A DNA stretch of 42,910 nt, from positions 1 to 42,910 of the forward strand of contig QBVL01000011.1 of the NCBI GenBank assembly GCA_003284375.1, read 5' to 3'. The notes under the pieces are model-generated. The model was not told the DNA's origin and did not search any database. It was given only the letters and a program-made list of their open reading frames with translations. Positions within the stretch are counted from its first letter, which is position 1, and each line of letters opens with the position of its first letter. Source of the DNA: Prochlorococcus sp. AG-311-J23 (GTDB lineage: Bacteria > Cyanobacteriota > Cyanobacteriia > PCC-6307 > Cyanobiaceae). Shown here in pieces: positions 6,378-14,323 of this stretch. Made by a program: the position numbers and the translations under genes.

Positions 6378-6629
6378 TCAAACTTCAAGTTTGAAACCTT
6401 TATCTAAAAGTTGTTGATATGTAAGTCTTGCTTGAAATGCGAGGATCTCTATAGGCTCTTTATCGTCTCTTTGCATGATGAAAAAGTGATTGTCTTCACC
6501 TTTTCTAGCAAAAATGACAATTTCAGATCCTCTTACTAGCCTCCAGTTCTCTTGAGACTTATGCTCAGATAATGGTCCTAAATCCCATGGGGCCTTTTCT
6601 GGATACTTCTCTCTTTTTACCCTTGGCAT
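6378..6629 (-). CDS. Small 'YPE-PWDL' protein, paralog 1 (83 aa)
   Basis: The 83-residue soluble protein starts MPRVKREKYPEKAPWDLG. It shares with the upstream neighbour (6697-6951) the frame YPE-x-x-PWDL, a strand-rich middle (SEIVIFARKGEDNHFFI), and an end ARLTYQQLLDKGF. The two are diverged tandem paralogs. The fold is unknown; alternating hydrophobic strands suggest a small beta domain. There is no signal peptide. Confidence 0.62.
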   Translation of the reverse strand: MPRVKREKYPEKAPWDLGPLSEHKSQENWRLVRGSEIVIFARKGEDNHFFIMQRDDKEPIEILAFQARLTYQQLLDKGFKLEV

Positions 6630-6696
6630 GTATTAAAAGTAAATATATCTTTAAGCCTACACTTATGCTCTTCAACGTCAAGAATTAGTTTTTTAA

Positions 6697-6951
6697 TCAG
6701 GAAAAGGCGGCCAATGAATACCCCTCGTCAAACAATCTTTGGTAAGTAAACCTAGCTTCGTATTCTTTATATGCCTTTCTAATACCATCATTCTTTTGGA
6801 TGTAGACATAATTATTATCTATACGACTCCTAGTGAATACATAAACAATATCTGACTTAGATAACATCCATTGAATTGATTTTTGCTTCGTTCGATCGAT
6901 ACTTGTTAAATCCCATGGAATATTCTCCGGATATTTTTCTGGTATGGTCAT
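6697..6951 (-). CDS. Small 'YPE-PWDL' protein, paralog 2 (84 aa)
   Basis: The 84-residue protein is a tandem paralog of 6378-6629. It shares KYPENIPWDL, then SDIVYVFTRSRIDNNYVYIQ, and ARFTYQRLFDEGYSL near the C-terminus. By eye roughly a third of aligned positions are identical, so the duplication is old. Conservation of the DN dipeptide and the ARxTYQ end marks likely functional positions. No named family is recognised. Confidence 0.62.
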   Translation of the reverse strand: MTIPEKYPENIPWDLTSIDRTKQKSIQWMLSKSDIVYVFTRSRIDNNYVYIQKNDGIRKAYKEYEARFTYQRLFDEGYSLAAFS

Positions 6952-7341
6952 TGTAAACGATATCTTACTTTAAGTTATGGCATGTAATTAGTTCAGGCAT
7001 GAGAATAAATACTATTTTTGCTTAAATAATATCTATTTTGTGAGGGTATATTCAATTTATATCTGAAATTTTTACTCAAAATTCAATGATTTATCTATTA
7101 ATGCAATATAAATCTTCTGTCCAACTCTTTGGAATTAGAATAATCAGGCTATTAAATTTATTTTGTTTTAACTTTATCTCTTCTTAGGAAGATATCAATA
7201 ATATTGGTACTTTATATTTATTTGTTCATTTCCCTTTATTCGTATCTCATCTTGGTATTCGACCACCCCCTTTTTGTTTCCTTGATTTCTTAAGAAAAGA
7301 AGTTAATGAAGCGACTTGGCTCTACATGTTCCTATTGATAT
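6952..7341. other. AT-rich intergenic region (390 bases)
   Basis: This separates the divergent gene at 6951 (minus) from the ligase-like paralog at 7342 (plus) and must contain both promoters. The only ORF of note is a 33-residue plus-strand frame at 7086-7187, which is hydrophobic and basic and probably not coding. A C-run and T-run (around 7261-7277) lies 65 bases before the ligase-like start. No strong hairpin was seen. Confidence 0.5.
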
Positions 7342-7950
7342 ATGTATATGAGATTACTTGGACTAGATAAGGATTGTTTCTCTAGCTGGTGGGCAAAGTT
7401 ACCAGAGGGATCAACGATGGTTGTGCAGCCCAAAATCGAAGGTTGCGCAATAGGACTTAGATATAAATATGGCCAATTAGTAGATGCCTATTCTCGTGTG
7501 GATAGTGAGATTATTGAAAACATTAGGAATATTAATGCTATTCCTTTGAGTATTGATGACTCACTGAAAGTCGAAGTTGAGTTGGAGGGCGTATTGTACT
7601 CACCTTCCTCTAATTCCAAGATTTCATTAGAGCAATTGCTATCGAACTCATTTTCGAAAATAGATAATAATACCTCTCTTTTATTTAAAGCATTCCAAAT
7701 CTTTTGCTCAAATAGTGATGAATTGTCAGATTTGACCCAACTCCAAAACTGGGGATTTGAGGTCCCCATAACTCTAAGAACTGATGATCCTAGGCAGGTA
7801 AAGAGATGGCATTCTCAATGGATCAAGAATGAGTTATTTTCAAATCTTCCTACCAATGGGATCGTAGCTAAATGCAATTCATCTTTGACTAAGAATATTT
7901 TGGGTGTTAGTCCTTCCTCTCCTAATTGGGCTTTGGCTTTAACTAGATAA
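7342..7950 (+). CDS. LigA adenylation-domain-like protein, stand-alone (paralog B)
   Basis: The 202-residue protein carries the same block order as 2626-3312. LLGLDKDCFSSWW (5-17) lies at the LigA MLSLxN region. QPKIEG (29-34) is motif I with Lys31, and VELEGVLY (79-86) is at motif III. Then come FKAFQIF, NWGFEVP, LPTNGIVAK (169-177, motif IV with Lys177) and SPNWALALTR (193-202, start of motif V). The sequence ends there: no OB-fold, zinc, HhH or BRCT. KxDG has become KIEG, RGE has become EGV, and the motif V Lys is missing. The N-terminus is about 30 residues shorter than paralog A; an in-frame TGA at 7336 blocks extension. Activity is unproven, but the preserved motif I Lys suggests nucleotide chemistry or binding. 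Confidence 0.7.
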   Translation: MYMRLLGLDKDCFSSWWAKLPEGSTMVVQPKIEGCAIGLRYKYGQLVDAYSRVDSEIIENIRNINAIPLSIDDSLKVEVELEGVLYSPSSNSKISLEQLLSNSFSKIDNNTSLLFKAFQIFCSNSDELSDLTQLQNWGFEVPITLRTDDPRQVKRWHSQWIKNELFSNLPTNGIVAKCNSSLTKNILGVSPSSPNWALALTR

Positions 7951-8090
7951 ATGTTTGTGTTTCATTTCTGAGGATCGATTTAAAAATGTTCTTGTTGTTT
8001 CTTACCAGTTTGGATTCAGTTACCCTCATAAAGAGATTGCAAAAAAAACTCAAAGAAAATATTCTTTATTAAACTCTTATACATCTTGAT

Positions 8091-8267
8091 ATGAGCTTTA
8101 CTGATAAGCAAATGTTTGAAGCAATAGAGGCAAATGCTGATGTGAAACTTTGTTTTGAAAAAATTTCTGACGCCTGTCAGGAATTAAAAAGTAATACCGG
8201 CTGTCCTAATGAGGATGTTGATCGATTTCTTGAATTTGCTATTGGTAAGTGGTCTGATACATATTGA
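8091..8267 (+). CDS. Small 'CPNE-type' protein, copy 2 (58 aa)
   Basis: The 58-residue helical protein contains ACQELKSNTGCPNEDVDRFL followed by an aromatic end (KWSDTY). It aligns with 547-717 (ALKEDTNCPNEIIASGL) and less closely with 25253-25423. The shared Cys-Pro-Asn-Glu and the following helix are the family mark. It carries three Cys (residues 21, 29, 38). Function is unknown. It sits 140 bases after the ligase-like paralog B on the same strand. Confidence 0.6.
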   Translation: MSFTDKQMFEAIEANADVKLCFEKISDACQELKSNTGCPNEDVDRFLEFAIGKWSDTY

Positions 8268-9317
8268 ACGCCCTTATTTATTTGTTCATAGCAATATGTT
8301 CAATTCTCAATAGGCTCAATCTTTATTTTTATTTTTTATCACTTAATCTGACAAAATTCTTTTTATTTGTAAATAGTAATAAGAGGCATTCCCTTCCCTG
8401 TCTGATCGATTAGTTTTATAGCTAACTAATTAATGAGTTCATCTCTAAAATTTATTTGGGATTTCTGGCTTTAGGTTTTACCACACTATCTATTCAATTA
8501 TTATCTATCTACAAGCTACCTCAAGCTGAATAGATGGCTATGAAAAGCATCAGAGACATTGAATCAGGTCAAAGCTGTTATGAAAATAAATGATGAGAGT
8601 AAGGATGTTCTTTTAGTGATGATATGCAATGGTGCTGTATTTCAACCCAAATTTAAGTCGAATATCCGATAATCTATTGTCATTATTTCTAGAATTTTGG
8701 ATTTTACCTCCTATTTTATGTAATTACGTTGTATGGTCATTAGTTTGATTTTTAGAAGGGTAATAAATCTATAGGAAAGGTTCAAAGTAATTATTTCATT
8801 TTGATACTCGGAATTTTTTATAGAGTTCCAAATTATCCAGGAAATACTAAGGAATTTATATAGATACAATACAAATCAGAGAATTTTTAGAGAGATTCAT
8901 TTTTTGTTGTAATAAGTAATTTCTTTCTGATTCATGCTTTTACAAATATTCAAAAAGTAATGCTTTATATATTGAACGTTTTGATTCTATGAACTTAGCA
9001 ATTTTTTCGTGGCTGTCGATAAGCATGCGTACATTTTTTCTTAATTTAATAAATTTATCCTGCTATTGCTGGCGATTGACCGTTTTCTAATAGATAAATG
9101 ATCTTTCAAATCATACATTTTACTACTTTTCAAAAAGGACTTTTCCTATAAATCTATGACGTAAACCATGAACAATTATCCATATAACCTTGATTTCCTG
9201 TGTTTAATCTAGTAGCTTCTGTTCCCATAACTTTTCGCTTTAATGTCTAGGACTAATGTAAATATTGTAAGTTTGTTAATTATAAGTTAGTATTATAAGT
9301 ACAACCATTTATTTATC
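8268..9317. other. Gene-poor region (1,050 bases) with possible decayed small ORF
   Basis: No convincing gene fills this stretch. At about 8430-8530 an open frame without a good start encodes a signal-peptide-like segment (LGFLALGFTTLSIQLLS), then stops. Immediately after it are a 19-residue ORF at 8534 and an overlapping 30-residue ORF at 8580-8672 (MKINDESKDVLLVMICNG...). Together these look like one small exported protein broken by a stop and a frameshift. Another weak 33-residue ORF lies at 8989-9090. The final 300 bases probably hold the promoter of the cyAbrB gene. Confidence 0.4.
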
Positions 9318-9674
9318 ATGCTCACTGGTAAGGATTTATTAGCCAAGGTCAAAGACTTGGGAGATGTCTCAAAATCTGATCTTGTTAAAGCTTGTGGATA
9401 TGTTTCCACAAAGAAAGGAGGCGGAGAACGTCTTAACTACACTGCTTTTTACGAAGCACTTCTCGAGGCTAAAGGTGTAAACCTAGCTGCTGAAAGTGCT
9501 GGTGGTATTGGTAAAGGTGGAAGAAAGCTTAGTTACGTGGCTACCGTTCAAGGAAATGGAAACCTCTTGATAGGAAAGGCCTATACAGCTCTTTTAGATC
9601 TCAAGCCTGGCGATAATTTTGAGATTAAGATGGGACGTAAAGGATTCCGTTTGGTTCCAGAAGGCGAAGGTTAA
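9318..9674 (+). CDS. Cyanobacterial AbrB-like transcription regulator (cyAbrB)
   Basis: The 118-residue protein matches the cyanobacterium-specific AbrB family, which has a dimeric DNA-binding beta-barrel at the C-terminus rather than the N-terminus. The N-terminal helical part (LTGKDLLAKVKDLGDVSKSD) includes the family segment VKACGYV and GERLNYTAFYEALLEAKG. The C-terminal part, KLSYVATVQGNGNLLIGKAY to PGDNFEIKMGRKGFRLVP (about 69-115), is the AbrB-like strand swap. Family members regulate nitrogen, carbon and redox genes. Whether it is cyAbrB1 or cyAbrB2 is not decided here. It is monocistronic, with its own strong terminator. Confidence 0.88.
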   Translation: MLTGKDLLAKVKDLGDVSKSDLVKACGYVSTKKGGGERLNYTAFYEALLEAKGVNLAAESAGGIGKGGRKLSYVATVQGNGNLLIGKAYTALLDLKPGDNFEIKMGRKGFRLVPEGEG

Positions 9675-9705
9675 TTCCTATAAAACTAAATCAAAACAAA
9701 TAAAT

Positions 9706-9740
9706 AAAGCCGAGAAGCATATCTGCCTCTCGGCTTTTTT
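9706..9740 (+). terminator. Rho-independent terminator of the cyAbrB gene
   Basis: A 10-bp stem (AAAGCCGAGA at 9706-9715 paired with TCTCGGCTTT at 9728-9737) encloses a 12-base loop and runs into T6. It lies 32 bases after the stop at 9674. It is the clearest intrinsic terminator in the window. Confidence 0.9.
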
Positions 9741-9884
9741 ATTTGGTAAATTTTCCTAGTTAAAGTTGATTGATTACTCGTCTATATTTTATTTACCTAG
9801 CTAGATCTTCTTTCTTTTTTTCACTGTGTTTTCCGATTTTTTCTTATAGGATTCTTTGTTTTTACTCGTGTATTTTTTTTAGTT

Positions 9885-10058
9885 TTAAGAAAAATCTGTT
9901 TTTATAACTCTAAAACAATTACATATACCTTTTGATATTTGTCGAATTTTTTTAATTTCATGATTCTTACTCCTGAATTTTTTAGGTATAATTTTTGTCT
10001 TTAGTCGTTTTTGGTCTTCATAATTTCTAACGTATTTATTTCTCACGATAGTATTCAT
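9885..10058 (-). CDS. Possible very basic small protein (57 aa)
   Basis: An ATG-started minus-strand frame encodes 57 residues dominated by Lys and Arg (YEDQKRLKTKIIPKKFRSK), with a CNC motif near the end. No family is recognised. An adjacent open frame without a start (10036-10144) overlaps its beginning in another frame. The pair could be one frameshifted gene, or this could be a chance ORF in AT-rich DNA. Confidence 0.3.
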   Translation of the reverse strand: MNTIVRNKYVRNYEDQKRLKTKIIPKKFRSKNHEIKKIRQISKGICNCFRVIKTDFS

Positions 10059-10144
10059 AAAAGATAAATCCTTGTCCAGTCTTCTCTTTTATGCCATATG
10101 CACCTTTTATCTGATCAGCTATATAGCCATTTTTATCTTGTCTC
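10036..10144 (-). pseudogene. Startless ORF fragment, possible gene remnant
   Basis: On the minus strand an open frame of about 35 codons runs between two stops and reads like real protein (DKNGYIADQIKGAYGIKEKT, then GFIFYEYYREK). It has no ATG, GTG or TTG start. It overlaps the 57-residue ORF at 9885-10058 in a different frame. It may be the surviving part of a decayed gene or a sequencing/assembly frameshift. Confidence 0.25.
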
Positions 10145-10212
10145 TAATTATTTATATTCACATTCTGGTATCTAAATTCGTTATCTTTAATGAATATATG
10201 TATTTTTGATTC

Positions 10213-10428
10213 TTGTTTGATCCTCTTTATGAAGAAATTGTTACTAATACTTCGGACGTAATGGTTTATATGGTTAGACATCTTTTTATTGAGCTTGTTT
10301 TGCCATTGTCTATTTTTCTTTCTGTAATGCTTACTCTGTTTCTTGATTGGAGTTGGATACCTATTTCAAGTATTGAGCGTGATAGAGGCAATAGTCTTGA
10401 GGAAGTTAAAAAGCATCTATTTGAATAA
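10213..10428 (+). CDS. Small single-pass membrane protein (71 aa)
   Basis: From TTG at 10213 the protein has 71 residues. It consists of an acidic N-terminus, one long hydrophobic segment (about 24-47, HLFIELVLPLSIFLSVMLTL) and a polar tail (IERDRGNSLEEVKKHLFE). The start is uncertain: an ATG at 10261 gives 55 residues and keeps the helix. No clear Shine-Dalgarno is seen before either. No family is recognised. Confidence 0.45.
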   Translation: MFDPLYEEIVTNTSDVMVYMVRHLFIELVLPLSIFLSVMLTLFLDWSWIPISSIERDRGNSLEEVKKHLFE

Positions 10429-10504
10429 ATTAACTTTTAATTATTTTTTTTATCAACCATACTTGTTGATTAGCTTCTTTCGTAATTAACCCAATAACTA
10501 GGAA

Positions 10505-10609
10505 TTATTTTATTTTATTTGTTTTAGCCTGGATTCCGAAATATATGGAAAAACCAATTAAAAGAATAACTAGTAACGAACTGCTATTACCTAGGATTTC
10601 TATAAGCAT
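10505..10609 (-). CDS. Tiny single-pass membrane protein (34 aa)
   Basis: The 34-residue ORF has a short N-terminus (MLIEILGNSS), one hydrophobic helix (SLLVILLIGFSIYFGIQ) and a basic end (AKTNKIK). The charge pattern is consistent with a one-pass protein. No known photosystem miniprotein is matched. It converges on the 71-residue membrane ORF at 10213-10428. Confidence 0.42.
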   Translation of the reverse strand: MLIEILGNSSSLLVILLIGFSIYFGIQAKTNKIK

Positions 10610-10951
10610 ATTTAGTTTAGATATCTAAAATCTTATTTTACATAACTAAACTCTTCCTAGGTATTGGATCTATTCTCTCATCAACTGATGTTACAAATAT
10701 AATCTAATGTGTACATTGATTAAAAAATCACCAACCCTTTTTAAATATTTCGTGAAAAATGGTGAATTAATTATTAGGAATCATTGAGAGAGCTGATAAT
10801 TCTTTAATTCATCACTAATTTTTTTTCTAAAAGTTCTTATTGGTGATGGTTTAATAATTAAGCTTAGGTTGGTCTTGAATTCAATATCTAATCATTTATG
10901 TTTTAAATATCTCAAAAATCAAAATTTATGAATTCAGTTTGTCAGATAAAT
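10610..10951. other. Intergenic region with terminator-like hairpins (342 bases)
   Basis: No gene is visible. Two hairpins stand out. On the plus strand TGAATTAA (10763-10770) can pair with TTAATTCA (10804-10811), with inner TTAT/ATAA pairing, followed by T8 (10819-10826). On the minus strand TGGTG (about 10760) and CACCA (about 10729) enclose an A/T-rich loop before a T run. The latter may end the DCC gene at 10952; the former would need an unannotated plus-strand transcript. Confidence 0.35.
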
Positions 10952-11353
10952 TTAGTAAAATTGTCTAGTTTCATTAACAGGTTGCCATACCTTTCCTTTT
11001 AATGTCAGAGATAATCTTCTACCAAATAAAAGTAATGGGAATAAAAACCTGGTTCTCTTGTTAGAGCTGAAGATAATCCTTAGTACTTCTAAAAGTGAGT
11101 CGCTTGGTTCATTGATCTCAGAGCAAATCCAATTAATAGCATTAGCACCATGCATGATATCTCCATTACTTATAAGAATAGCTCCATTATTCAGATCATA
11201 GCCTTTCTTATAAAGTTGAGATAAAAGGGGAAGATCTTTCCTACCATCAATTACTTGAAAATCGGGAAGACTGCTTCTTAATTCAAGTAATTGTGCAAAG
11301 TGATTGCAAAATGGGCATTCACCGTCGTATATAAATAAACTTTTATCAGACAT
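10952..11353 (-). CDS. DCC-family thiol-disulfide oxidoreductase-like protein (DUF393)
   Basis: The 133-residue protein begins with LFIYDGECPFCNHFAQLL. This contains the DGxCxxC signature of the DCC/DUF393 family (YuxK-like, thioredoxin-fold). The C-x-x-C pair at residues 14 and 17 would be the redox-active site. A later hydrophobic basic stretch (about 99-115, RTRFLFPLLLFGRRLS) is usual for this family, and there is no signal peptide. A role in disulfide exchange is inferred from the motif; substrates are unknown. Confidence 0.85.
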   Translation of the reverse strand: MSDKSLFIYDGECPFCNHFAQLLELRSSLPDFQVIDGRKDLPLLSQLYKKGYDLNNGAILISNGDIMHGANAINWICSEINEPSDSLLEVLRIIFSSNKRTRFLFPLLLFGRRLSLTLKGKVWQPVNETRQFY

Positions 11354-11620
11354 GATTATTTAAAAGTTAAGTTATTCTACATATTTTTCGTCTTAAAACG
11401 TGTCAAAAAAACAAAGATCTACAGGTAGCGTTAAAAATAGGTAAACATAATTTTTTTATAAGATCTTAGGCTGTGTCTCCATTTTAACTTAATGATCTTA
11501 ATAGATGTAGATGTAATTAAATTTCAAACCTGTGGATTAGATTATACATGAGTATATTTATATTACCTTTTACTTTAAGTAGATATCTTATTCACTCTTA
11601 TTAACTATATGATTATTAGA

Positions 11621-11788
11621 TTAGGATTTGAAAACGTTGCTCTTTACCTTCTCTTCTTGTATCTGTGGTCGTAATAATGACATAGGAAGTGCTGTTACTA
11701 TTGCAAATGAAAGAACAAGAATTAAATCTGTCGTAAAGTGGTTTATGCCCAGCTCTGAGTGTGCAAGAGCAAAATTCAGTAATGACAT
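11621..11788 (-). CDS. Small membrane protein (55 aa)
   Basis: On the minus strand 55 residues run from MSLLNFALAHSELGINHFTT through a hydrophobic helix (DLILVLSFAIVTALPMSLL) to a polar tail (RPQIQEEKVKSNVFKS). The ordered polar-helix-charged layout is more protein-like than the overlapping plus-strand frame, so this strand is preferred. No family is recognised. Confidence 0.5.
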   Translation of the reverse strand: MSLLNFALAHSELGINHFTTDLILVLSFAIVTALPMSLLRPQIQEEKVKSNVFKS

Positions 11789-12016
11789 TTTGTTTTATTC
11801 TAAACTTTGTAATTTTATTTTATTTTGTATATAAATATATTTTATGTAGTAAAAATTATTGCTCAAATAAAAAATGACTAATAGTTGATAGCTATTTAAT
11901 TACTCATATATACATTACATTTAACCAAGTTTAGGTAAAAACACACTTGTCCCGAAAGTTCTTTAGTATTTAATTGTGCATTTATTTATGCGGATTAGTT
12001 CATAAGAGACTTTATT

Positions 12017-12247
12017 ATGCAAATTGTCGCCTACGCTCGTTATTCAAATGCATCAATAATGCTTGATTGGCATACCTTTTTGGGTGCCCTCATCTTTTTC
12101 ATACTTTGTGGAATCTTGATATTCCAAAATCAGATTTGGGAAGAGGAAGACTATTCAAGAAATAAAAAATGGTACAAATGGAAAGATTCGGCCATTAAAG
12201 CAAATAAAGGAGATTTGACTGGAATTTACCCAAGATCTAAAAAATAA
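12017..12247 (+). CDS. Single-pass membrane hypothetical protein (76 aa)
   Basis: The 76-residue protein has one transmembrane helix (about 21-40, TFLGALIFFILCGILIFQNQ). It is followed by a Trp- and Lys-rich cytoplasmic tail (WEEEDYSRNKKWYKWKDSAI) ending in IYPRSKK. No family is recognised. The tail's aromatic/basic mixture suggests an interfacial or protein-binding role (inference). It is followed by a 145-base gap with a probable promoter for the DUF2130 gene. Confidence 0.6.
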   Translation: MQIVAYARYSNASIMLDWHTFLGALIFFILCGILIFQNQIWEEEDYSRNKKWYKWKDSAIKANKGDLTGIYPRSKK

Positions 12248-12392
12248 TAAAATAAGATTTCTGTTTTCCCTAAATTCCTTGTCTTAACATCATTATTTTT
12301 ATAACTGCTTTTTGTATTTAACATAAATCTTGCTTGTGGGAGCGAAAACGGATAAAAAGAGGAGATAGTTGGTTTGTCTCTTTAATTTAGAT

Positions 12393-13685
12393 ATGAATGA
12401 AATCAAATGTCCTAAATGTAGTAATACGATCAGCATTGATGAAGATAATTACTCAAACATTATTAAGCAGGTAAGAGATCAGGAGTTTGAGGTTGAAATG
12501 AACAAAAGACTTGAACTTCTTGAAAAGGATAAACAGAAATGCGTTGATCTTGCTATTCAAAATATTCGTTTACAAATGCAAGAAGCCGCATTTGTAAACG
12601 AAAAAAAACTGCAAGGCCTTCAGTCTCAGTTGATTGCTGCTCAGGCTGAGAAAGCATTGACTGTGAATAAAATTAAGCATACCTTCGAAAAAGAGAGAGA
12701 CTCACTTGAGTTTTTATTGGAGAAAACAAGAGAAAAGAATGAATTTGATAAAAAAATTGCAGTTTCTGAAGCAATTACTGAATTAAAAGAAGGGTATGAA
12801 AAAATCAAAAATAAATTAGATAAAGTTGAACTACAAAATGAATTATCTGAAAAATCTTTAAAAATTAGGTACGAGATTCAGTTGAATGAACGAGATGATT
12901 TAATTGAGAGACTTCGCGATATGAAAATAAAATTATCCACAAAAATGGTTGGAGAGTCTCTTGAGCAACATTGTGAGAATGAATTTAATCGATTAAGGGC
13001 TACAGCGTTTCCTAATGCATATTTTGACAAAGATAATGATGCTAGTTTTGGTAGCAAAGGTGATTATATCTTCCGTGACTGTGATAGTGAAGGAAACGAA
13101 ATCGTGTCTATTATGTTTGAAATGAAAAACGAATGTGATAGCACTTCTAGTAAGAGGAAGAATGAGGATTTTCTTAAAGAATTAAACAAAGATCGCATAG
13201 AAAAAAATTGCGAATATGCTGTTTTAGTTTCTTTATTAGAATCAGAAAATGATTTATTTAATTCCGGTATTGTTGACTTTTCATATCGATATCCAAAAAT
13301 GTATGTTGTTCGTCCTCAATGCTTTCTACCAATAATTTCTTTATTGAGGAATGCTTCACTTAAGTCGCTTGAGTATAAATCAGAACTAGCTGCTATTAAA
13401 GAGCAGAATATTGATATTACAAATTTTGAAAATAGCCTTGAATTATTTAAGGATTCTTTTGGAAAAAATTATGCGCTTGCTTCAAAACGTTTTGAAACAG
13501 CAATTCTAGAGATTGATAAATCTATTAATCACTTGCAGAAGACCAAAGATGCTTTACTAGGTGCTGATAGAAATCTTAGATTAGCTAATGATAAAGCTCA
13601 AGATGTTTCGGTTAAACGATTGACCAGAAATAATCCTACGATGAGAGATAAATTTAATTCAATTAGAAAAAATGAGGCGGCATAA
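12393..13685 (+). CDS. DUF2130 protein: coiled coil plus PD-(D/E)xK-like nuclease domain
   Basis: From the ATG at 12393 this is a 430-residue protein (TTG at 12369 would add eight). The N-terminus has a single zinc-knuckle half (IKCPKC). About residues 25-185 are a long Glu/Lys/Gln-rich coiled coil. The C-terminal half is the DUF2130 domain: [12 protein letters not shown] (Glu near 188), [10 protein letters not shown] (Asp224) and MFEMKNE (Glu243-x-Lys245). Together these fit a restriction-endonuclease-like active site. Homologs are widespread but poorly characterised. The next gene, a GIY-YIG-like membrane protein, starts 39 bases downstream, so the two may work together on DNA. Confidence 0.82.
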   Translation: MNEIKCPKCSNTISIDEDNYSNIIKQVRDQEFEVEMNKRLELLEKDKQKCVDLAIQNIRLQMQEAAFVNEKKLQGLQSQLIAAQAEKALTVNKIKHTFEKERDSLEFLLEKTREKNEFDKKIAVSEAITELKEGYEKIKNKLDKVELQNELSEKSLKIRYEIQLNERDDLIERLRDMKIKLSTKMVGESLEQHCENEFNRLRATAFPNAYFDKDNDASFGSKGDYIFRDCDSEGNEIVSIMFEMKNECDSTSSKRKNEDFLKELNKDRIEKNCEYAVLVSLLESENDLFNSGIVDFSYRYPKMYVVRPQCFLPIISLLRNASLKSLEYKSELAAIKEQNIDITNFENSLELFKDSFGKNYALASKRFETAILEIDKSINHLQKTKDALLGADRNLRLANDKAQDVSVKRLTRNNPTMRDKFNSIRKNEAA

Positions 13686-13724
13686 TTTACTTATTAATGT
13701 TGAATACGTAAAAGTTAAATTAAT

Positions 13725-14267
13725 ATGAGTGGTTGGCTTTACTTAATACGAAATAGAGATTTATATAAGATTGGAATAACAAAAAACTTTGTTAATAGAA
13801 TGCGACAACTAAAGCCAGATAATGTTGTTGCAAAATTGTATACCAGTGATTTTGTGAAATTAGAAAGAGAGTTACATTATCGGTATAAAAAATTCAGAAT
13901 CCCTCAAACAGAATATTTTCGTTTAAAAAGTCATCATCTTAAAGAGATAAAACAAAGAATTTCAAACCTTAATTATCCTATGAGTATAACTTTATGGATT
14001 TTTATAAACGCAGTATTATTATTATTATTATTTTTTTTTCTAATATTAGTATTTATATCTTTAAATATTAATGACTTAAATGTAGCTTTATTTAAGTCAA
14101 TTTTATGGATTGAGAGAATTTCATTTGGAATCTCATTTATTTCTTTATTCTATCATTCAGGCAAATATTTAAGTTTTTGGAATGAATTAAAATATAGATC
14201 CACAAAATTCATTATTTTTATTTTATTTTCAATCTTATTTCGCCTTGCTGCTCTAATTTTCTATTAA
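13725..14267 (+). CDS. GIY-YIG-like (T5orf172/MUG113-type) membrane protein
   Basis: The 180-residue protein is in two parts. Residues 4-67 look like a compact GIY-YIG domain: WLYLIRN (first motif), YKIGITKNFVNRMRQL with Arg25 as the usual catalytic Arg, LERELHYRYKKFRIP, and TEYFRL with candidate Glu63. The rest contains about three hydrophobic segments (near 86-113, 128-143, 160-178), so the nuclease-like domain would be tethered to the cytoplasmic face of a membrane. That fusion is unusual. It is preceded by the DUF2130 gene with a 39-base gap. The T-rich tract at 14024-14040 inside the gene is a slippage risk. Confidence 0.7.
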   Translation: MSGWLYLIRNRDLYKIGITKNFVNRMRQLKPDNVVAKLYTSDFVKLERELHYRYKKFRIPQTEYFRLKSHHLKEIKQRISNLNYPMSITLWIFINAVLLLLLFFFLILVFISLNINDLNVALFKSILWIERISFGISFISLFYHSGKYLSFWNELKYRSTKFIIFILFSILFRLAALIFY

Positions 14268-14323
14268 ATATAATTAAAGTCAGTGATTTATATTCTTCTT
14301 ATAAAGCTTTTATGATTTTTTTC

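Noticed and set aside
7488-7769. 93-residue minus-strand ORF
   Set aside because: It lies inside ligase-like paralog B, whose motifs decide the coding strand.
11628-11834. 68-residue plus-strand ORF with TTG start
   Set aside because: The opposite strand (11621-11788) has an orderly membrane-protein layout and ATG start.
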